From Catellatospora sp. TT07R-123 (GTDB lineage: Bacteria > Actinomycetota > Actinomycetes > Mycobacteriales > Micromonosporaceae): a stretch of DNA of 64,000 nucleotides. The notes beneath the pieces were generated by a model that saw nothing but the letters and a program-made list of their open reading frames with translations, had not been told where the DNA came from and ran no database searches. Positions 52,080-60,414 of this stretch are shown in pieces (position 1 is the stretch's first letter; the number at the start of each line of letters is the position of its first letter). A program made the translations under genes and the position numbers. The stretch is taken from contig NZ_BNEM01000002.1 in NCBI RefSeq assembly GCF_018327705.1, positions 1,550,001 to 1,614,000 on the forward strand, written 5' to 3'.

Positions 52080-52089
52080 CCCCCCCCCC
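52080..52089. repeat. Homopolymeric C tract (10 C)
   Basis: Ten consecutive C residues between the S15 gene and the second minisatellite. Such tracts can slip in replication, but it lies outside a gene. Confidence 0.7.
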
Positions 52090-52120
52090 ACTCCCCAGCC
52101 GCCCCCAACCGGGCCAAGGT

Positions 52121-52220
52121 GACCGCAGACCGCGATCAAGCCGATCCGGAGCCCGGTGATCGGCATTCGCGGTCAATTTCTGCGGCAGGACGCGATGTTT
52201 CGACCGCAGACAGCGATCAC
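52121..52220. repeat. GATC/CTGCGGTC palindromic element, copy 4 (double)
   Basis: Two partially overlapping inverted repeats share GACCGCAGACxGCGATCA ends and an inner CGCGGTCAATTTCTGCGG. It lies 36 bp before the second 19-bp array, as the left block at 21851 directly follows the first array. Confidence 0.6.
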
Positions 52221-52255
52221 CCGAGCAGCCCAACCGTGATGCGCCCGAGGGTGCC

Positions 52256-52425
52256 GAGCAAGCGCGTAGGTGCAGAGCAAGCGCAGGGTGCAGCGCAAGC
52301 CGGTGGGGCGGCGCAAGCCGGTGGGAGCGGCGCAAGCCGGTGGGAGCGGCGCAAGCCGGTGGGAGCGGCGCAAGCCGGTGGGAGCGGCGCAAGCCGGTGG
52401 GAGCGGCGCAAGCCGGTGGGAGCGG
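52256..52425. repeat. Second 19-bp tandem repeat array (about 9 units)
   Basis: Six perfect units of CGCAAGCCGGTGGGAGCGG (52312-52425) follow three degenerate units of 18-19 bp. The sequence is unrelated to the 21619 array but the period is the same. No gene lies here; the DUF305 gene ends 95 bp further on. Confidence 0.88.
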
Positions 52426-52519
52426 CGCGAAGTCGCCCGCTGGGGCTGGTGGAGGGGGCGCCGGACGCGGTGTGGGACGGGGGTGTGCTCGGCCGCACGT
52501 GCAGAGGCGGAGGCGGCGG

Positions 52520-53149
52520 CTACAGGCGGTCGAGCACCGAGCGCATGGTGGCGATCTCGGTGGACTGGCTGTTGACGACCTGCTGGGCCAGCTGCCGGGC
52601 CAGCGGGTTGGTGCCGTCGACCAGCTCCTGGTCGGCCATGGTCAGCGCGCCCTGGTGGTGGGCGATCATCAGGGTCAGGAACATCTTGTCGAACGGGGTG
52701 CCGGACGCCTGCGACAGCGCCTTGAGCTGCGCTTCGGTCGCCATGCCGGCCATGGCGCCGTGGTCGGGGCCGTGGCCCATGTCCATGCCCGTGGGCGCGA
52801 GCGTCGGCTGCTTGAACGCGTCCAGCCAGTCCAGCATGGTGGCGATCTCCGGCCGCTGCTCCGCCTTGATCTGCGCGGCGAGCTCCTTGACCCGGGCGTC
52901 GCCGGCCCTGGTCACGGCCAGGTCGGACATCCGGACCGCCTGCTGGTGGTGCGGGATCATCATCTGGATGAACATGACGTCGGTGTCGTTGAACGAGGTC
53001 ACCGACGACGATCCGGCGGCGGGGGCCGACATCCCGTGGCCCATGCCGGCGTGGTCGGCACCGCAGCCGCCGAGCAGCGCGGCGGCCAGCGTCCCGGCGG
53101 CGAGCACGGTGCGGCGCACGGCGGGACGGGGCGCGTGGATGCCGGGCAT
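52520..53149 (-). CDS. DUF305-family lipoprotein
   Basis: This 209-aa lipoprotein (lipobox LLGGC near residue 29 of the MPGIHAPRPAV start) has the DUF305 paired-histidine motifs FIQMMIPHHQQAVRMSD and FLTLMIAHHQGALTMAD, a duplicated four-helix-bundle pattern. A Met/His-rich patch (GMDMGHGPDHGAMAGM) lies between them. DUF305 proteins are found near copper-handling genes and some bind metal. No copper gene is adjacent here. Confidence 0.8.
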   Translation of the reverse strand: MPGIHAPRPAVRRTVLAAGTLAAALLGGCGADHAGMGHGMSAPAAGSSSVTSFNDTDVMFIQMMIPHHQQAVRMSDLAVTRAGDARVKELAAQIKAEQRPEIATMLDWLDAFKQPTLAPTGMDMGHGPDHGAMAGMATEAQLKALSQASGTPFDKMFLTLMIAHHQGALTMADQELVDGTNPLARQLAQQVVNSQSTEIATMRSVLDRL

Positions 53150-53203
53150 GAGCAGGAGCCTTCCGGTGCCGTTCACCGGCGGTTCCGGCGTACCCGGACC
53201 ACG

Positions 53204-53956
53204 CTAGTCCATCGCGGGGCGGTGGCCGGTGAAGAACTCGCGGGGCGGCCGGTCCTCGCTGGTCTCCTCCTCGACGACGCGGACGTCGAACCCGGCCTCG
53301 GCGAGCAGGCGCAGCCAGACCCCGCGTCCGAACAGGCCGGTGCGGTGGGTCTCGTGGACGCTGTGCACGGTGCCGTCGGCCTCCCGCAGCAGGAACGCGT
53401 ACTCGGTGGCGGTCCAGGTGTCGGTGGGGTCGGGGTCCCAGGACCAGGACAGGTAGCGGGCGGCGCGGCCGTCGGGGGCGTCGGCGCCGCCGTGGTCGCT
53501 GCCGGGCTGCCAGCTCTCGGCGGTCTCGTCGGGCACGAACACGGCGAGGCCGCCGGGTCGCGTGTGGGCGTACGCGGTCGCGACGGCGGCGCGCAGGTCG
53601 TCCTCGGTGAGCATGTAGTCGACGGCGTCGTGGACGTAGACGGCGTCGAAGGTGCGGTCGAGGCGAACGGTGCGCATGTCGCCGGCGTGGTGCGGGCTGT
53701 CGGGGTTGAGCAGCCGCGACATCGCCAGCATCGGCTCGGACAGGTCGACCAGCGTCATCGCGTACCGCTCGCGCAGGTGGACGGCGTTGTGGCCGCCGCC
53801 GCTGCCGAGTTCCAGCACCTCGCGGACTCCGATCGTGGCGGTGTCCAGCACGCGGGCGCCGAACGCGGCCTCCTCGGCGTACTCCTCGGGTGGGGAGATC
53901 AGCGGCCACCAGGGGGCGAGATCGCCGTAGAAGCGGTAGTCGGGTGCCTGGGTCAT
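53204..53956 (-). CDS. SAM-dependent methyltransferase
   Basis: This 250-aa protein has VLELGSGGGHNAVHLRERY near residues 47-65, TLVDLSEPMLAMSRLLN, and FDAVYVHDAVDYMLTEDDLRAAVATAYAHTRPGGLAVFVPDE. It belongs to the class I small-molecule type. The divergent argS leader begins 70 bp upstream, so both promoters lie in that short region. Substrate unknown. Confidence 0.8.
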   Translation of the reverse strand: MTQAPDYRFYGDLAPWWPLISPPEEYAEEAAFGARVLDTATIGVREVLELGSGGGHNAVHLRERYAMTLVDLSEPMLAMSRLLNPDSPHHAGDMRTVRLDRTFDAVYVHDAVDYMLTEDDLRAAVATAYAHTRPGGLAVFVPDETAESWQPGSDHGGADAPDGRAARYLSWSWDPDPTDTWTATEYAFLLREADGTVHSVHETHRTGLFGRGVWLRLLAEAGFDVRVVEEETSEDRPPREFFTGHRPAMD

Positions 53957-54013
53957 GGGTCCATCCTGGCGCCGTCGCGCGGATCACACGACCCGGTTTC
54001 GCACCCGATCGGG

Positions 54014-54019
54014 TATGGT
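54014..54019 (+). promoter_or_regulatory. Candidate -10 of the argS leader transcript
   Basis: TATGGT lies seven bases before the leader ATG at 54027, so the transcript could start at or next to that A, making the leader peptide leaderless, as is common in actinomycetes. A -35 is not obvious. Confidence 0.4.
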
Positions 54020-54026
54020 CTGGCGC

Positions 54027-54122
54027 ATGACCCCGCAGTGGCTCCGCGACCGCCGTCCTGGCCGGTCCCTGCCCGCGTTCGGGTCCCGCGTCGCGCGACG
54101 ACGCGTTCCGGCAGCCCGCTGA
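54027..54122 (+). CDS. Arginine-rich leader peptide of argS
   Basis: This 31-codon open frame begins ATG ACC CCG CAG TGG and ends at TGA 54120-54122, 92 bp before argS. Nine of its codons are arginine (CGC, CGT, CGG, CGA), including three in a row (CGA CGA CGC, 54096-54104). CGA is rare in this genome. An arginine-rich short ORF just upstream of arginyl-tRNA synthetase is what a ribosome-mediated attenuator needs: starved for charged Arg-tRNA, the ribosome would stall inside it. I know of no database entry for it. Confidence 0.7.
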   Translation: MTPQWLRDRRPGRSLPAFGSRVARRRVPAAR

Positions 54123-54208
54123 GCGCTTTCCGCGCCCGCCAGCGTCGCTGCCGCCATACCCCCGGCTGATCTGCCTTCGCCATGCCCTGCCTTCTCGCAG
54201 AAAGCGCT
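54109..54208 (+). promoter_or_regulatory. Candidate attenuator: competing hairpins between leader and argS
   Basis: Hairpin 1 pairs 54109-54115 (CGGCAGC) with 54147-54153 (GCTGCCG). Hairpin 2 pairs 54122-54130 (AGCGCTTTC) with 54200-54208 (GAAAGCGCT), both perfectly. They share the region after the leader's Arg codons. Hairpin 2 ends six bases before the argS ATG and covers the place of its ribosome site. If stalling on Arg codons favours hairpin 1, the ribosome site is freed. There is no U-run, so translational rather than intrinsic transcriptional control is likelier. Folding energies were not computed. Confidence 0.5.
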
Positions 54209-54214
54209 GCCCTC

Positions 54215-55927
54215 ATGATCGACTTGGAATCATTGCTGCACGACCGGTTCGCGGCCGCCTTCGCGGCGGTCGCCGGCGGCCCCGCCGACCCGGCGCTGCG
54301 CCGCTCGCAGCACGCCGACTTCCAGGCCGACGGCGCCCTGGCCCTGGCCCGCAGGCTCGGCCGCAACCCGCGGGAGGTCGGCGCCGAGGTGCTGGCCGCC
54401 GCCGACCTGGCCGACCTGGCCGACGCGACCCTGGCCGGGCCCGGATTCATCAACGTCAGCCTGCACGACGACGCGATCGCGCGGATGGTCACGCAGGTCA
54501 ACGCCGACGAGCGGCTCGGGGTGCCGCTGGCCGAGGCGCCGCGCACCGTGGTGATCGACTACTCGGCGCCGAACGTGGCCAAGGAGATGCACGTCGGCCA
54601 CCTGCGCTCGACCGTCATCGGCGACGCCGCCGCACGGGTGCTGGAGTGGCTGGGCCACGACGTGGTGCGGGCCAATCACCTGGGCGACTGGGGCACCCCG
54701 TTCGGCATGCTGATCGAGCACCTGCTCGACGTCGGCGAGGCCGAGGCGGTGCACGAGCTGTCGGTGGGCGACCTGAGCGGCTTCTACCAGGCCGCGCGGG
54801 CCAAGTTCGACAGCGAGCCGGGTTTCGCCGACCGGTCGCGGGCCCGGGTGGTCGCGTTGCAGGCCGGGGACGAGGCGACGCTGCGGCTGTGGCGGCTGCT
54901 GGTGGCCGAGAGCGAGAGATACTTCCTCAACGTGTACGCCACCCTCGGCGTCACCCTCACCAGCGGCGACTTCTGCGGCGAGTCGTTCTACAACGACCGG
55001 CTGGCCCCCGTGGTCGACGAGCTGAAGTCGCTCGGGCTGCTGCGCGACAGCAACGGGGCGCAGTGCGCCTTCCCGGCCGGGTTCACCGGCCGCGACGGCG
55101 AGCCGCTGCCGCTCATCGTGCGCAAGAGCGACGGCGGCTACGGCTACGGCGCCACCGACCTGGCCGCCATCCGGTACCGGACGCAGGAGCTGCACGCCGA
55201 CCGGATGCTGTACGTCGTCGGCAACGAGCAGCGCCAGCACCTGGAGATGGTGTACCAGACCGCTCGGGACGCGGGCTGGCTGGCCGAACCCGCCGAGGCG
55301 CTGCACGTGGGCTACGGGCTGGTGCTGGGCGCCGACGGGCGCAAGCTGGCCTCGCGGGCCGGTGGCACGGTCAAGCTCGCCGACCTGCTCGATGAGGCGG
55401 TGGCGCGGGCGCTGGCCCTGGTCGACAACACCGACCTGGACGAGGAGACGAAGGCGTCGGTCGCGCACGCGGTCGGCATCGGCGCGATCAAGTACGTCGA
55501 CCTGTCCAGCGAGCGCGGCAAGGACTACACGTTCGACTGGGACCGGATGCTGTCGTTCACGGGCGACACCGGGGCATACCTGCAGTATGCGTACGCGCGG
55601 ATTCAGTCGATCTTCCGCAGGGGCGGGGTCGTGCCGGACCGGTCGGCGCCGGTGCTGGTCACGCACCCGGCCGAGCGGGCGCTGGCACTCCAGCTGCTGC
55701 TGTTCCCGGCCGTGGTGGCGCTGGCGGGCCAGACGCTCCAGTTCCACCGGATCACGGTGTACCTCCAGGCGCTGGCCGGGGCGTACACGTCGTTCTACGA
55801 CACCTGCCCGGTGCTGAAGTCCGAGGGCGAGGTACGGGCGAGCCGCCTGGCCCTGTGCGACCTGACCGGCCGCACCATCGCCCGGGGCCTGGACCTGCTC
55901 GGCATCGCCGCCCCGGCCCGCATGTGA
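54215..55927 (+). CDS. argS: Arginyl-tRNA synthetase
   Basis: This 570-aa class Ia synthetase charges tRNA-Arg. It has an N-terminal additional domain (FQADGALALARRLGRNPREV), the HIGH-type signature in NVAKEMHVGHLRSTVIGDA, WGTPFGMLIEHLL, and GADGRKLASRAGGTVKLADLLDEA in place of KMSKS (common in ArgRS). The C-terminal helical anticodon-binding domain (LFPAVVALAGQTLQFHRITVYLQALAGAY) is complete. The start at 54215 fits the family; the frame to 54182 includes part of the attenuator. Whether the genome has a second argS cannot be known from here. Confidence 0.93.
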   Translation: MIDLESLLHDRFAAAFAAVAGGPADPALRRSQHADFQADGALALARRLGRNPREVGAEVLAAADLADLADATLAGPGFINVSLHDDAIARMVTQVNADERLGVPLAEAPRTVVIDYSAPNVAKEMHVGHLRSTVIGDAAARVLEWLGHDVVRANHLGDWGTPFGMLIEHLLDVGEAEAVHELSVGDLSGFYQAARAKFDSEPGFADRSRARVVALQAGDEATLRLWRLLVAESERYFLNVYATLGVTLTSGDFCGESFYNDRLAPVVDELKSLGLLRDSNGAQCAFPAGFTGRDGEPLPLIVRKSDGGYGYGATDLAAIRYRTQELHADRMLYVVGNEQRQHLEMVYQTARDAGWLAEPAEALHVGYGLVLGADGRKLASRAGGTVKLADLLDEAVARALALVDNTDLDEETKASVAHAVGIGAIKYVDLSSERGKDYTFDWDRMLSFTGDTGAYLQYAYARIQSIFRRGGVVPDRSAPVLVTHPAERALALQLLLFPAVVALAGQTLQFHRITVYLQALAGAYTSFYDTCPVLKSEGEVRASRLALCDLTGRTIARGLDLLGIAAPARM

Positions 55928-55943
55928 CCTGAGCGCGGATGGG

Positions 55944-56003
55944 CGGTTTCGGGGAAAGTGCAGGAATCTCGGCCCGGATTCCAGCACTTTCCCCGAAACT
56001 GCA
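55944..56003. terminator. GTGCAGTTTCGGGG palindrome, copy 4
   Basis: Inverted repeat beginning 16 bp past the argS stop and ending 11 bp before the convergent sigma-factor stop; left CGGTTTCGGGGAAAGTGC, right GCACTTTCCCCGAAACTGC. Confidence 0.78.
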
Positions 56004-56014
56004 CGGCTTCGTGG

Positions 56015-56818
56015 TCAGTCCTCGTCGGTGGTGAGGCGGTCGCGCAGGACGATCAGGGCGCGGGTGAGCAGGCGGGAGACGTGCATCTGCGAGACGCCCA
56101 CCTGCTCGGCGATCTCGGTCTGGGTGCGGCAGTCGACGAAGCGCAGGTGCAGGATGCGCCGCTCCCGTTCGGGCAGGCTGTCGATGGCCTGGAACAGCGC
56201 GTCGCGGTCGGGCAGGCCCTCGACCTCGCCGTCGTAATCGCCGAGCAGGTCCTGCAACTGCCCCTCGGCGCCGTCCTCGCCGACCGGCGCGTTGAGCGAG
56301 CCCGCCGTGTACGCCGTGGCGCAGTCGAGCGCCCGGCGCACCTGCTCGGCGGGCACGTGCAGGTATTCGGCGAGGTCCTCGACCCCGGGTGTGCGCTGCA
56401 GCCGCTGGCTGAGCTCCGGCACCGCCCGGCACACCGCCAGGTGCAGCTCCTGAAGCGACCGTTGCACGTGGACGGTCCACGTGCGGTCGCGGAAGTAGCG
56501 CTTGATCTCGCCGAGCATGGTGGGCAGCACGTAGCTGGCGAACGGCACGCCGCGGTCGGGCTCGTACCGGTCGACGGCCTTGATGAGACCGATGGTGGCG
56601 ACCTGGGTCAGGTCGTCGAGCTCCTCGCCGCGGTTGCGGAAGCGCAGTGCTACCCGACGCGCCGCCGGAGCGCACCCGCAGATGATCTCATCGCGCAGGC
56701 GCTCCCGGCCGGTGTCGGAGTCCGGCAGGTGGTGCAGCAGGCGCAGGTGGTCATGGAACTGTGCGAAAGTGTCGGTCAGCGAGCCCGTGCCGCTGGCGGC
56801 GGTCAGGGTGGTTTCCAT
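56015..56818 (-). CDS. SigB/SigF-type RNA polymerase sigma factor
   Basis: This 267-aa protein has region 2 (GEELDDLTQVATIGLIKAVDRYEPDRGVPFASYVLPTMLGEIKRYFRDRTW), a region 3 (RTPGVEDLAEYLHVPAEQVRRALDCA) and region 4 with an HTH (LPERERRILHLRFVDCRTQTEIAEQVGVSQMHVSRLLTRAL). This is the SigB/SigF/SigG stress and sporulation group, normally controlled by partner-switching with an anti-sigma kinase and an STAS antagonist. The STAS gene lies 196 bp upstream on the same strand and an SpoIIE-type phosphatase beyond it, but the anti-sigma kinase itself is not visible here. Confidence 0.88.
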   Translation of the reverse strand: METTLTAASGTGSLTDTFAQFHDHLRLLHHLPDSDTGRERLRDEIICGCAPAARRVALRFRNRGEELDDLTQVATIGLIKAVDRYEPDRGVPFASYVLPTMLGEIKRYFRDRTWTVHVQRSLQELHLAVCRAVPELSQRLQRTPGVEDLAEYLHVPAEQVRRALDCATAYTAGSLNAPVGEDGAEGQLQDLLGDYDGEVEGLPDRDALFQAIDSLPERERRILHLRFVDCRTQTEIAEQVGVSQMHVSRLLTRALIVLRDRLTTDED

Positions 56819-56939
56819 GGCGGTGACCTGGGTCTCCCCTGCCGTGGCCGCGCCCCGCGCGGTGTGACGGCAGGAAGAGCTGGGAGGCGGTGCCCTGCTG
56901 CTGGAGCACCTGACGCGGCCTCATGGTTCTTCCGCGCCG

Positions 56940-56965
56940 GTTTGCCGCATTCGCGGCGTGGGTAA
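56940..56965 (+). promoter_or_regulatory. SigB/SigF-type promoter motif, plus strand
   Basis: GTTT (56940-56943), 16 bases, GGGTAA (56960-56965) fits the promoter consensus of the actinobacterial SigB/SigF group. It points right, into the antisense of the STAS gene and towards the phosphatase gene at 57482. Chance occurrence cannot be excluded. Confidence 0.35.
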
Positions 56966-57014
56966 GCCTACTCTCCCAACGGGTCCCGGCGCGATGTGCC
57001 ACACCGCCCCTTTT

Positions 57015-57332
57015 TCACAAGTCGGGCGGGGTGAGCAGCTTCCCGACACCGGTGACGGCCAGCACCTTGGCGACCCATTGCTGGGCATCGCGGACGTACA
57101 GCCGGTGGCCCAGGTCGGCGGCGCAGCGGTACGCGTCGAACAGCGACCGCACGCCGGTCGAGTCGAGGAAGCCGACCTCGGCGAGGTCGACCATGACGGT
57201 GGGGGCCGTGCGCAGCGCGTTGCACAGCTCGTCGCGCAGCGCATCGGCGGTCAGCAGGTCGATCTCGCCGCGCACGCGCACCACGGCGAGGCCGTTCTCG
57301 CTGGTGCGCTCCACGCCGAACTCGCGACCCAT
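57015..57332 (-). CDS. STAS-domain anti-anti-sigma factor
   Basis: This 105-aa protein has the SpoIIAA/RsbV STAS fold: GLAVVRVRGEIDLLTADALRDELCNAL and VMVDLAEVGFLDSTGVRSLFDA, whose Ser lies in the phosphorylation motif DSTG. Such proteins, when unphosphorylated, free the sigma factor by binding its kinase; a PP2C phosphatase reactivates them. AGAGG precedes the ATG at 57332. It lies between the sigma factor and the phosphatase. Confidence 0.88.
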   Translation of the reverse strand: MGREFGVERTSENGLAVVRVRGEIDLLTADALRDELCNALRTAPTVMVDLAEVGFLDSTGVRSLFDAYRCAADLGHRLYVRDAQQWVAKVLAVTGVGKLLTPPDL

Positions 57333-57481
57333 CGGACCTCTTTCTCCCCATTCCATTAACGCACGGCAGCGGTGCGGCTGGCAGAGGTCGCACCGCCTGG
57401 TCACGGCCCGGGACGGTCTGGTAGAGAGAAGTCGAACAGGCGCGGTTTCGCGTACAGGACAGCTGGGCAGGAAAGGTTTCC

Positions 57482-59860
57482 ATGGTGCGGCAGGCACGGC
57501 AGCAGGCAACCGACGACGACTGGGTCGCGCGGGTCCAGCGCCTGGAGTCAGAGCTGTCCGGCCTGCGCCGGGCCATGCGGACGCGGGGGCTGATCGAACA
57601 GGCCAAGGGCGTGCTCGCCGAGCGGCTGGGCTGCGACCCGGAGACCGCGTTCGGGCAGCTGTCGGCCATGTCCCAGCAGCGCAACGTCAGCGTGGTCGAC
57701 CTGGCCGCCGACATCGTGGGCGCGCGCGTGCCCGCCACCGCCGCCGCGCAGGACCCCGGGCCCGAACCCGAACCCGAAGCGGCTCCCGAGCCGGCCGACC
57801 AGGCGGCGGCGGCCGCCGCCGCGGTGCGGGGCGCCGCGCCGCGCACGCGGACCGGCCTGGCCGACGCCGACCAGTCGCTGCCCGTGGCGCAGACCCGCCA
57901 GCTGCGCAAGTGCCTGTCGGCGCTGGACGCCGCCGACGACCTCGACGCGCTCACCCGGACCCTGGTGACCGTCGGGATGGGCGACCCGCCCGGTGGGGTG
58001 GCGGCGGTGTTCGCCGTCGAACCCGACGAGGCGATCCGGCTCGTGACCAGCCACGGCTGGCCCGCGCAGGTGGCCAGCGAGTGGCGGCGGTCGCCGTCCT
58101 CGATGCCGACGACGGTCGGCGCCGCCGCGCGGACCGGCCGGCCCGTGCTGGTCGACGGCCTGACCGACCACGACTACGTGCTCATCGGGCCCGGCGCCGC
58201 CCGGGTCGCGTTCCCGCTGGTCGCGGGTGAGCAGGTGGTCGGCGTGCTGGTGCTGGTGTGGCACGAGCCCCGCGAGTTCAGCGTGGCCGACCGGGCCTAC
58301 CTGGACCAGCTCGCCGCCGGAGCCGGGCGGGCGCTGCGCCGGCTGTGGGCCACCAGCGGGCACGCTCCGACGCAGCTGCCGCTGTGGCTCGCCTCGATGC
58401 TCGACGTGATGGACGGCCCCGGTCACCTGCTCGCGCCGATCCACGGCGACGGCGACACGGTCGTCGACTTCACTATCGCGGCCGTCAGCCCGGCGGCGCG
58501 CCGCAGCGACGGCGAGACCGTCGGGCGACGCCTGCTCGACGTGTACCCGCAGCTGCTGGCCAACGGCGTGTTCGACGGATACGTCAGGCTGCTGCGCGAC
58601 GACGCGCCGTTCAGCATGGCCGCCAGCACCGAGGAGGCCCTGATCGAGGGCCGTCCGCGCCGCGTGGTGCTCAACCGACGGGCGGTGCGCATCGGCGACG
58701 CGCTGCTGGCGACCTGGGCCCGCATCGACGACGCGCTCAGCAACGACGAGCGGATGACGCGCCTGGAGACGCTGGGCCGCTCCGGCTGGGCCGAGTGGGA
58801 CCTGCGCGCCAAGGACGCGGTGTGGTCGGCCGGCCTGTACGGCCTGGTCGACCGCGATCCCGCGCACGGCCCGACGACGCTGGACAAGTTCGCCGGGTTC
58901 TTCGCCGCCGCCGACCGGGGCGCGCTCAAGGAGCTGCTGGCCGACCTGGCGCAGGGCGACGCGGAGCTGGCCGAGCTGCGGCTGAACACGACCCGCGGGC
59001 TGGTGCCGGTGCGCGTGTTCGGCGAGGCCGACGTGCGCGACGGCGAGGTGCGGCTGATCCGGTTGGTGCTCCAGGACGTCTCGGAGAAGCGGGCGGCGCA
59101 GGACCGGTCGACGCGCAGCGAGAACGCGGCGGCCGCCCGCCAGTTGCAGCTGGCCGCCGAGCAGGCGCTGACCAGCAACCTGACCCGGCTGCTATACCCG
59201 AACCGGGACCTGGCGCTGACCGGGCCCGGGGTCCGGGTGACCGGGCGGCACTACGCCGCTACCTCGCCGCGTACGCCGCTGCGGGGCGACTTCTGCGACG
59301 CCGACCGGCTGGAGGACGGCAGCCTGCTCTGCGTCATCGGCGACGCGTGCGGCACCGGCCTGGTCGCGGCGGCGGCCGTGGTGCGGCTGCGCTTCCCGGT
59401 GATGGCGCTGGGCATGGCCGGGGCGGCTCCGGCCGACATCCTGCGCAGCATCAACGACATGATCATGCGGGCGCCGGACGCGCCCCTGGCCAGCCTGCTG
59501 ATCGCCCGGTACACGCCGCAGAACGGAACGGTCACCTGGGCTTCGGCCGGGCACCTCCAGCCGATCCTGGTGCGCGGCGGCGAGGCCCACATGGTGGAGG
59601 AGCCGACCGGACCGATGCTGGGCATGGTCGAGGGGCAGCGGTTCGCCACCGCCACGATGGCGCTGGCCCCGGGCGACAGCCTGGTCGCGTTCACCGACGG
59701 GGTGCTGCACCGGCGCAAGCGCGACCCGCTGGCCGACTTCCGCGACCGGGTCGAGGCCGCCCACCGTACGGGCGGCAGCACCGCGCTCTGGGAGATCACC
59801 CCCACCGAGCGCGACGACGAGGCCTGCATGCTCGTCCTCGACGTGGAGGCGGCGCGCTAG
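57482..59860 (+). CDS. SpoIIE-type PP2C phosphatase with ANTAR-like, GAF and PAS regions
   Basis: This 792-aa protein has a short helical N-terminus resembling an ANTAR domain (RGLIEQAKGVLAERLGCDPETAFGQLSAMSQQRNVSVVDLAADIV). A low-complexity linker leads to a GAF-like region (about 145-285: GVAAVFAVEPDEAIRLVTSHGW, ending VVGVLVLVWHEPREFSVADRAYLDQLAAGA), a PAS-like region (about 420-545) and a C-terminal PP2C phosphatase domain (GDFCDADRLEDGSLLCVIGDACGTGLVAAAAVVRLRF, SAGHLQPILVRGG, LVAFTDGVLHRRK) with the metal-binding aspartates. It would dephosphorylate the STAS protein in response to a signal sensed by GAF/PAS. AGGAAAGG precedes the ATG. ANTAR usually binds RNA, so its presence with a phosphatase is unusual. 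Confidence 0.86.
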   Translation: MVRQARQQATDDDWVARVQRLESELSGLRRAMRTRGLIEQAKGVLAERLGCDPETAFGQLSAMSQQRNVSVVDLAADIVGARVPATAAAQDPGPEPEPEAAPEPADQAAAAAAAVRGAAPRTRTGLADADQSLPVAQTRQLRKCLSALDAADDLDALTRTLVTVGMGDPPGGVAAVFAVEPDEAIRLVTSHGWPAQVASEWRRSPSSMPTTVGAAARTGRPVLVDGLTDHDYVLIGPGAARVAFPLVAGEQVVGVLVLVWHEPREFSVADRAYLDQLAAGAGRALRRLWATSGHAPTQLPLWLASMLDVMDGPGHLLAPIHGDGDTVVDFTIAAVSPAARRSDGETVGRRLLDVYPQLLANGVFDGYVRLLRDDAPFSMAASTEEALIEGRPRRVVLNRRAVRIGDALLATWARIDDALSNDERMTRLETLGRSGWAEWDLRAKDAVWSAGLYGLVDRDPAHGPTTLDKFAGFFAAADRGALKELLADLAQGDAELAELRLNTTRGLVPVRVFGEADVRDGEVRLIRLVLQDVSEKRAAQDRSTRSENAAAARQLQLAAEQALTSNLTRLLYPNRDLALTGPGVRVTGRHYAATSPRTPLRGDFCDADRLEDGSLLCVIGDACGTGLVAAAAVVRLRFPVMALGMAGAAPADILRSINDMIMRAPDAPLASLLIARYTPQNGTVTWASAGHLQPILVRGGEAHMVEEPTGPMLGMVEGQRFATATMALAPGDSLVAFTDGVLHRRKRDPLADFRDRVEAAHRTGGSTALWEITPTERDDEACMLVLDVEAAR

Positions 59861-60410
59861 GCCGCGGTCGCCTCCCGCTGGGCGGCCGGCAGGGCCGCCA
59901 GCAGCGCCGTGCGGGCCTGCTCGGACTGGCCGGGCTCGCCCAGCAGCCGCACCGCCTCCTGGGCGGCCAGCGACAGCCGGGTCCACTGGGCGGCCTGCTG
60001 GCGCAGCTGCTGGTTCTTGCCCCACAGTTCGGCGAAGATGGCGACCTTCGCCCGCAGCACCCACGGGTCGAACGGCTTGGTCAGGTAGTCCACCGCACCG
60101 GCGGCGTAGCCGCGCAGCGCCAGGCGGGCGTCGCCGTCGGCGGCGGTGAGGAAGATGATCGGGATGTGCCGGGTGCGCTCGCGCCGCTTGACGTGCCCGG
60201 CGGTCTCGAATCCGTCCATGCCCGGCATGTACGCGTCCATCAGGATCACGGCGAAGTCGTCGATGAGCAGCCGTTTGAGCGCCGCCTCGCCGCTGCTGAC
60301 GGCCACCGGTTCCACCGGCAGGCCCTGCAGCATCGCCTCCAGCGCCACCAGGTTGTCCGCCCGGTCGTCGACCAGCAGCACCTTGGCGAGACCGGATGCG
60401 GTCGGCTGGG

Positions 60411-60414
<4 letters not shown>
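59857..60414 (-). CDS. Response regulator with receiver domain and short helical output
   Basis: This 185-aa protein has a CheY-like receiver: VLLVDDRADNLVALEAML with the acidic pair, VILMDAYMPGMDGFETA with the phosphoacceptor Asp, FLTAAD and DYLTKPFDPWVLRAKV. The C-terminal 50 residues are helical (ELWGKNQQLRQQAAQW) with no DNA-binding motif. Its ATG overlaps the kinase stop by 4 bp, so it is the kinase's likely partner. Its stop and that of the convergent phosphatase share a CTAG palindrome (59857-59860). Confidence 0.87.

Noticed and set aside
52080..52089. Phase-variable C tract
   Set aside because: It lies in non-coding DNA, more than 100 bp from the S15 gene start, with no reading frame to switch.
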